Positions 1 to 7,258 of a stretch of DNA of 7,258 nt are shown piece after piece (the stretch's first letter is position 1; every line of letters begins with the position of its first letter). The stretch comes from Clostridia bacterium (GTDB lineage Bacteria; Bacillota; Clostridia; Christensenellales; UBA1242): positions 1 through 7,258 of the forward strand of contig JAGART010000043.1 in assembly GCA_017622115.1 (NCBI GenBank), read 5' to 3'. The notes under the pieces are model-generated. The model made no database searches. It had not been told where the DNA came from and was given only the letters and a program-made list of their open reading frames with translations. Both the position numbers and the translations under genes were made by a program.

Positions 1-513
1 TTATATGCTGTATGGCAAGCAAATCCATATACAATCACAATACAAGCCAGTAGCGGAGGTTCTGTATCTAGTACAGGTGGCAAATATGCAAGTGGCGATA
101 TAGTTTCAATAGGAGCAATGCCAGAGGTTGGAAATGCCTTTTTATACTGGGTACGAGCCAGCGATAACGCACAAATATTAGAAAACCCACTTAATCAATC
201 AGTAACTGGTAATGAAACATATACTGCAATTTTTGGAGCAAGTGTAGAGGGAATTTCAGTAACTAGCACAAAAGGTGGCACAGCATATATTGTTGGTGAT
301 GATTTTGATAGTTTAACAGATACAGATACAATTACAATAGCGACAAAAGTTTGTGTTACTGGTTATATATTTAGCCACTGGGAAGATATGAATGGCAACA
401 ATTTAGGTACAGAAATGAGTATTCGTTTGCAAAAATCTCTTGTAATGGACAATATAATTACAGCAGTTTACGTGGCGAGCAATAGTAATGTTAATGACAA
501 TTTAAATAATTAA
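1..513 (+). CDS. C-terminal part of a repeat-containing surface/secreted protein (InlB-B / Flg_new-type repeats), 5' truncated
   Basis: Frame 1 is open from the first base to a TAA at 511-513, giving 170 residues of a longer protein whose start lies upstream. Residues 1-6 (LYAVWQ) look like the closing strand of one Listeria-Bacteroides-type repeat. Residues about 10-78 form a unit with the GGSVSSTGGKYASGD turn, an aromatic 'FLYWV' and a closing 'YTAIF', as in divergent InlB B-repeats. Residues about 84-157 form a second, more degenerate unit (STKGGTAYIVGDD, 'YIFSHWED', 'ITAVYV') with extra Asp/Thr-rich residues near 100-112. Such repeats are extracellular beta-rich stalks in adhesins and other secreted proteins of Firmicutes. 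The protein ends in a short Asn/Ser-rich tail, with no LPXTG motif, C-terminal hydrophobic anchor or visible S-layer domain. Any anchor or enzymatic domain must be upstream. A terminator follows directly. The repeat class is clear; the function and ligand are unknown. Confidence 0.8.
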   Translation, partial: LYAVWQANPYTITIQASSGGSVSSTGGKYASGDIVSIGAMPEVGNAFLYWVRASDNAQILENPLNQSVTGNETYTAIFGASVEGISVTSTKGGTAYIVGDDFDSLTDTDTITIATKVCVTGYIFSHWEDMNGNNLGTEMSIRLQKSLVMDNIITAVYVASNSNVNDNLNN

Positions 514-520
514 AACAAGC

Positions 521-547
521 AAAAACACCTTAATTTAGGTGTTTTTT
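521..547 (+). terminator. Intrinsic terminator of the surface-protein gene
   Basis: A perfect 10-bp stem (AAAAACACCT at 521-530 with AGGTGTTTTT at 537-546) encloses the 6-nt loop TAATTT and runs into a T tract ending at 547. It starts 8 nt after the stop codon of the repeat protein. The A-rich left arm means the minus strand also reads as a hairpin followed by Ts, so it could act in both directions, although no minus-strand gene is seen. Its core and upstream flank closely resemble the terminator at 1141-1168. Confidence 0.9.
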
Positions 548-638
548 AATATTAAAAGTTGTTTCAATTTGTATTTTTTATGCAAAACTTGTGTAAAAGT
601 GAGCAAAAATTTACTTTTGTGGGAGAAAAGTACTTTGT

Positions 639-678
639 TTGTCTAAAACGGATTTTTTGCTTAAAAATAATTGTCTAA
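639..678. repeat. Direct repeat TTGTCTAA, two copies 32 bp apart
   Basis: Identical 8-mers lie at 639-646 and 671-678. The second copy contains the -35 element of the promoter for the 137-residue protein. The spacing is 32 bp, about three helical turns. The upstream copy could be an alternative -35: 17 bp later is TAAAAA (662-667), a weak -10. A regulator site is also possible. In DNA this AT-rich, chance recurrence cannot be excluded. Confidence 0.35.
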
Positions 679-699
679 TTTTCAAATTTTTACTAGAAT
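671..699 (+). promoter_or_regulatory. Sigma-A-type promoter of the 137-residue hypothetical gene
   Basis: TTGTCT at 671-676 and TAGAAT at 694-699 are separated by 17 bp. That is 4 of 6 and 5 of 6 matches to TTGACA and TATAAT at optimal spacing. Transcription would begin near 705-707, leaving a leader of about 20 nt that contains the ribosome binding site. This placement also argues against a longer protein starting at the in-frame TTG at 671, because that codon would lie inside the -35 element. Confidence 0.7.
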
Positions 700-712
700 A
701 AGGCTCATCAAT

Positions 713-719
713 GGGAGGA
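713..719 (+). promoter_or_regulatory. Ribosome binding site that fixes the start at 725
   Basis: GGGAGGA lies 5 nt before the ATG at 725 and is a strong match to the anti-Shine-Dalgarno complement. It selects this ATG over the upstream in-frame TTG at 671, which has no comparable site. Confidence 0.85.
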
Positions 720-724
720 TTATT

Positions 725-1138
725 ATGAAAGCAAATTCAAAACCAACAAATTTAAAAGATTATGCAAAATTAGCAAAACGCAGAATGGCGAGTGGCTATT
801 GGGACAAAGTACGTGGTGAAATTGATGAGTACATAAAGAATAATCAAAACGAAAATCCAGAAAGAATAAGAGAAATCTATTCAAAAAGATTAATGCGTGA
901 GATTTATTTTAATAATGCACAAAGCAAAGATGATGAATTATATCGCAAAGTGTGTAGATTGTTAAATCAAAATAGTTATGTATTAAATCCTATTAGTCAA
1001 TTAATAGACCATAACGAGTATGATAGATTAGATTTTAATGGTAGGCAAACTTACATAATTAAATTAACAGACAAATACAACGAGTTGCGTGAAAGATATG
1101 AAAGAGAAAAAGAAGCAAGAGTTTACAATATTATTTAA
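725..1138 (+). CDS. Unrecognised 137-residue basic, helix-rich protein
   Basis: I do not recognise this protein. The start is set by the GGGAGGA site and the promoter just upstream. The product has no signal peptide or membrane segment, so it is probably cytoplasmic. It is highly charged: by hand count 13 Lys and 15 Arg against 9 Asp and 13 Glu, net about +6. It is rich in Tyr and Asn and has a single Cys near residue 77. The N-terminal stretch DYAKLAKRRMASGYWDKVR (about 12-30) and the C-terminal stretch around FNGRQTYIIKLTDKYNELRERY (about 104-125) look like amphipathic helices. The last 20 residues are a charged helix with possible coiled-coil character. The gene is flanked by its own promoter and terminator, so it is a single-gene unit between a surface-protein gene and pcrA. 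Its clean ribosome binding site and balanced composition indicate a real gene. A nucleic-acid or ribosome-associated role would be only a guess from charge. Confidence 0.8.
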   Translation: MKANSKPTNLKDYAKLAKRRMASGYWDKVRGEIDEYIKNNQNENPERIREIYSKRLMREIYFNNAQSKDDELYRKVCRLLNQNSYVLNPISQLIDHNEYDRLDFNGRQTYIIKLTDKYNELRERYEREKEARVYNII

Positions 1139-1140
1139 GC

Positions 1141-1168
1141 AAAAGACCTAATTAATTTAGGTCTTTTT
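1141..1168 (+). terminator. Intrinsic terminator of the 137-residue hypothetical gene
   Basis: AAAAGACCTA (1141-1150) pairs with TAGGTCTTTT (1158-1167) as a 10-bp stem around the loop ATTAATT, followed by a short T tract ending at 1168. It begins 2 nt after the stop codon. It shares the AAGCAAAA lead-in and the TAATTTAGGT right half with the terminator at 521-547. The next promoter's -35 begins only 2 bp beyond its end. Confidence 0.88.
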
Positions 1169-1170
1169 GA

Positions 1171-1199
1171 TTGCCAAAATCTTTTATGTTTGGTACAAT
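1171..1199 (+). promoter_or_regulatory. Extended -10 sigma-A-type promoter of pcrA-ligA
   Basis: TTGCCA (1171-1176) and TACAAT (1194-1199) are spaced by 17 bp, and TGG just before the -10 supplies an extended -10 TGn element. Transcription would start near 1205-1207, giving a leader of about 25 nt before the pcrA ATG. The AAAGGA ribosome binding site at 1216-1221 lies within it. Confidence 0.8.
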
Positions 1200-1230
1200 T
1201 AACTTTAAATTACTAAAAGGACAAAAAATT

Positions 1231-5426
<4,196 letters not shown>

Positions 5427-5455
5427 TTAAGTATTAATTTTTAAGGACGTATATA

Positions 5456-5749
5456 ATGAGTATAACTATTGAAGATGTAAAGAAATTAGCAAAGTTGTCA
5501 AGATTAGAGTTTACTGATGAAGAAGCACTTCAATTTGTAGATGAATTGACTGCAACTTTGGCACAAGTTGATGCAATCAACAAAGTTGATGTTTCACAAG
5601 TTGACTTGTTTGAAAAAACTGTAAACGCAGATACAGAATTGCGTGCAGATGAGATAAAACCTAGTTTGCCAGTAGAGCAAATCGTGGCAAATGCCCCAGA
5701 TAAAAAAGATGGTGCGTTTTTAGTACCAATTACAGTTGCGGAGGATTAA
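5456..5749 (+). CDS. gatC: Asp/Glu-tRNA amidotransferase subunit C (GatC)
   Basis: At 97 residues this is the normal size for GatC, the small subunit that wraps around the GatA-GatB interface and stabilises the amidotransferase. Family features are visible: the N-terminal VKKLAKLSRLEFTDEEA helix (about 8-24), a central helix with the usual LAQVDAINKVDVSQV turn (about 35-49), and the C-terminal ELRADE (about 61-66), NAPDKKDGAFLVP (about 79-91) and basic-acidic tail. The start follows AAGGA at 5443-5447 and a near-consensus promoter. It is the first gene of gatC-gatA-gatB, with only 3 nt between its TAA and the gatA ATG. The gatA ribosome binding site GGAGGA (5740-5745) lies in its last codons, pointing to coupled translation and stoichiometric production. 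Confidence 0.94.
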   Translation: MSITIEDVKKLAKLSRLEFTDEEALQFVDELTATLAQVDAINKVDVSQVDLFEKTVNADTELRADEIKPSLPVEQIVANAPDKKDGAFLVPITVAED

Positions 5750-5752
5750 TCA

Positions 5753-7195
5753 ATGGACTATTTAGATATGACCTTGACGGAAGTTTTAGATGCTTTAAAT
5801 GCAGGTGAAGTTACTTCGCAAACTTTGGTCAAATTATGTTTTGATAAAATAAAACAAACAGAAGAACTTAATGCTCTTAATTCTACTTATTTTGATATGG
5901 CTATGGCTCGTGCAAAAGAATTAGATGAACGTAGAGCAAACGGGCAAAAATTAGGTGCTTTGGGCGGTGTGCCTGTTGTGCTTAAAGACAATATAAACTT
6001 AATAGGTACAAAGACTACTTGTGCAAGTAAGTTTTTGCAAAACTTTGTTTCACCATACAATGCAACAGTTGCTCAAAAATTAATTGATGCAGATGCGATT
6101 GTAATAGGTAAAGCAAATATGGACGAGTTTGCTATGGGTAGTAGTAATGAAAATTCTGCTTTTGGTCCTGTTAAAAACCCTGTTGACACAACACGTGTGC
6201 CTGGTGGTAGTAGTGGCGGTAGTGCTGCCACAGTTGCCGCAAAACAATGTTTTGCTAGTCTAGGTACTGATACTGGTGGTTCTATTAGAGAGCCAAGTAG
6301 TTTTTGTGGTGTTGTTGGTATCAAACCTACTTATGGTAGAGTTTCTAGATACGGTGTTGTTGCATTCGCTAGTTCGTTAGACCAAGTAGGCCCAATCACT
6401 CGTTCTGTAAAAGATAATGCACTTATGCTAAACGTTTTGGCAGGACAAGACCCTATGGATATGACTTCTAGTAATCAACCTGTTGAAGACTTTACAAGCA
6501 AATTAGATGCTGGCGTTAAAGGTATAAAAATCGGTGTTGCAAAACAATTCTTTACAGATGCTTTAAGTAGCGAAGTAAGACAAAGTTTAGAGACTGCTCT
6601 TGACTGGTACAAACAAAATGGTGCAGAAATTGTAGAAGTTGATTTGCCAAGCCTTGATACAGCACTTGCGGTTTACTATATTCTTTCTTCTGCCGAAGCA
6701 GCGAGTAACCTTGCTCGTTTTGATGGTGTAAAATATGGTGTAAGAGCAAATCAGTATGATGATGTAGTTGATTTGTATTTTAAATCTCGTACACAAGGTT
6801 TTGGTAAAGAAGTTAAACGCCGTATTATGCTCGGTAACTATGTGTTAAGTAGCGGTTATTATGATGCATTCTATCGTAAAGCAAAACGTGTGCAAAAAGT
6901 TATTCGTAATGAATTTACAAATGCATTGCAAAATTGTGATGTCTTAATTAGCCCTACAACTGCAAATCCTGCATTTAAATTAGGCGAAAAAACAAACGAC
7001 CACGTGGCTATGTACTTAACTGATATATTTACTGTTCCAATTAATATCGCAGGTGTGCCTGCTTTGAGTATCCCTTGTGGCAAAAATAGCGAAGGCTTGC
7101 CAATAGGTATGCAAATTATCGGTAAGCACTTTGATGAGGCTACTATTTATCAAGTAGCAAATGCTTTTGAACAATCTCACAAGGAGGACAAATAA
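5753..7195 (+). CDS. gatA: Asp/Glu-tRNA amidotransferase subunit A (GatA), glutaminase
   Basis: This 480-residue amidase-signature protein hydrolyses glutamine. The released ammonia is channelled to GatB to amidate Glu-tRNA(Gln) and/or Asp-tRNA(Asn). The Lys-cisSer-Ser triad is intact: K78 in PVVLKDN, S153 in the GGSSGGS loop and S177 in GTDTGGSIR. The last two are 24 residues apart, as in other amidase-signature enzymes. R357 (in KRRIMLG) and D424 (in MYLTDIF) align by a one-residue offset with R358 and D425, the glutamine-binding residues I recall from S. aureus GatA. Further family hallmarks are KPTYGRVSRYGVVAFASSLDQ, SSGYYDAFY and GLPIGMQIIGK. E180 follows SIR where Gln is common. The length matches the usual 480-490. 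The start uses GGAGGA, 7 nt upstream. gatB begins 1 nt after the stop, with an AAGGAGG site inside the gatA end. Whether the complex serves Gln-tRNA, Asn-tRNA or both depends on which tRNA synthetases the genome encodes. Confidence 0.97.
   Translation: MDYLDMTLTEVLDALNAGEVTSQTLVKLCFDKIKQTEELNALNSTYFDMAMARAKELDERRANGQKLGALGGVPVVLKDNINLIGTKTTCASKFLQNFVSPYNATVAQKLIDADAIVIGKANMDEFAMGSSNENSAFGPVKNPVDTTRVPGGSSGGSAATVAAKQCFASLGTDTGGSIREPSSFCGVVGIKPTYGRVSRYGVVAFASSLDQVGPITRSVKDNALMLNVLAGQDPMDMTSSNQPVEDFTSKLDAGVKGIKIGVAKQFFTDALSSEVRQSLETALDWYKQNGAEIVEVDLPSLDTALAVYYILSSAEAASNLARFDGVKYGVRANQYDDVVDLYFKSRTQGFGKEVKRRIMLGNYVLSSGYYDAFYRKAKRVQKVIRNEFTNALQNCDVLISPTTANPAFKLGEKTNDHVAMYLTDIFTVPINIAGVPALSIPCGKNSEGLPIGMQIIGKHFDEATIYQVANAFEQSHKEDK
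7181..7187 (+). promoter_or_regulatory. Full-consensus ribosome binding site of gatB within gatA
   Basis: AAGGAGG, a full match to the anti-Shine-Dalgarno complement, lies 9 nt before the gatB ATG at 7197 and inside the last codons of gatA. It fixes the gatB start and supports coupled translation of the two subunits. Confidence 0.85.
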
Positions 7196-7196
7196 T

Positions 7197-7258
7197 ATGG
7201 CAGAGTATAATACTGTTATAGGACTAGAAGTCCATAGTGAATTAAACACAAAGACAAA
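7197..7258 (+). CDS. gatB: Asp/Glu-tRNA amidotransferase subunit B (GatB), N-terminus only, cut by window end
   Basis: Only the first 20 codons are present: MAEYNTVIGLEVHSELNTKT. The IGLEVHxEL...TKT pattern is the start of GatB, which binds the misacylated tRNA, phosphorylates the carboxylate side chain with ATP, and transfers ammonia delivered from GatA. The Ser and Glu after IGLEVH resemble the 'HAEL/HVEL' variant I associate with Clostridia, rather than the 'HVQL' form common elsewhere. The ATG is 1 nt after the gatA stop and has an AAGGAGG site 9 nt upstream. The position as third gene after gatC and gatA confirms the identity; the rest lies beyond the window. Confidence 0.95.
   Translation, partial: MAEYNTVIGLEVHSELNTKT

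Noticed and set aside
595..618. Hairpin AAAAGT/ACTTTT, and a longer AGCAAAAA/TTTTTGCT pairing (602-609 with 654-661), as a terminator or structured RNA
   Set aside because: The stems are almost pure A-T with long loops and no GC core. Such pairings are expected by chance in this composition.
671..724. Possible 18-residue N-terminal extension of the hypothetical protein from TTG at 671
   Set aside because: The TTG lies inside the -35 of a good promoter and has no ribosome binding site, while GGGAGGA sits 5 nt before the ATG at 725.
1171..1230. Possible 20-residue N-terminal extension of PcrA from TTG at 1171
   Set aside because: It overlaps the promoter TTGCCA-17-TACAAT. PcrA proteins normally begin just before the LNxEQ Q motif, as happens from the ATG at 1231.
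5932..6295. GatA E180 (SIREP instead of the common SIRQP) as evidence for changed substrate specificity
   Set aside because: The triad K78/S153/S177 and the likely glutamine-binding residues R357 and D424 are retained. I believe Glu occurs at this position in other amidases, so the substitution alone is not informative.

Overview
The window is AT-rich (about two thirds A+T by eye) and every supported gene lies on the + strand. It most likely comes from a low-GC Gram-positive bacterium of the Firmicutes (Bacillota), probably an anaerobic Clostridia-like or related gut lineage. The reasons are the low GC, strong AGGAGG-type ribosome binding sites, consensus sigma-A promoters, and the gene order pcrA-ligA-gatC-gatA-gatB, which is typical of that phylum. 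TGA ends ligA just after its BRCT domain, so the standard stop-codon assignment applies. No 16S rRNA or other species marker is present, so I do not name a genus.

Layout. (1) 1-513 is the 3' end of a large surface or secreted protein built from InlB-B/Flg_new-type beta repeats, closed by an intrinsic terminator at 521-547. (2) 548-724 is an AT-rich intergenic region with a good promoter at 671-699. It also holds an 8-bp direct repeat and a small palindrome. (3) 725-1138 encodes a 137-residue, basic, helix-rich protein that I do not recognise. It is a monocistronic unit with its own promoter and terminator (1141-1168). (4) A new promoter begins 3 bp after that terminator (1171-1199) and drives pcrA (UvrD/PcrA helicase) and ligA (NAD+-dependent DNA ligase), which are 1 nt apart. 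(5) A near-consensus promoter (5398-5426) overlaps the ligA stop codon and drives gatC-gatA-gatB. gatB is cut by the window end.

How the genes work together. PcrA unwinds DNA and displaces proteins during repair, replication restart and transcription-coupled processes. LigA seals the resulting nicks, so the pair is a DNA-maintenance operon. GatCAB is the glutamine-dependent amidotransferase that converts misacylated Glu-tRNA(Gln) and/or Asp-tRNA(Asn) to the correct aminoacyl-tRNA. All catalytic residues that can be checked in PcrA, LigA and GatA are present, and these genes look intact and functional.

I see no sign of a novel defence system, mobile element, CRISPR array or RNA gene. The points most worth a second look are the unrecognised 137-residue protein, the divergent residues in LigA, the two look-alike terminators, and the promoter built over the ligA stop codon.
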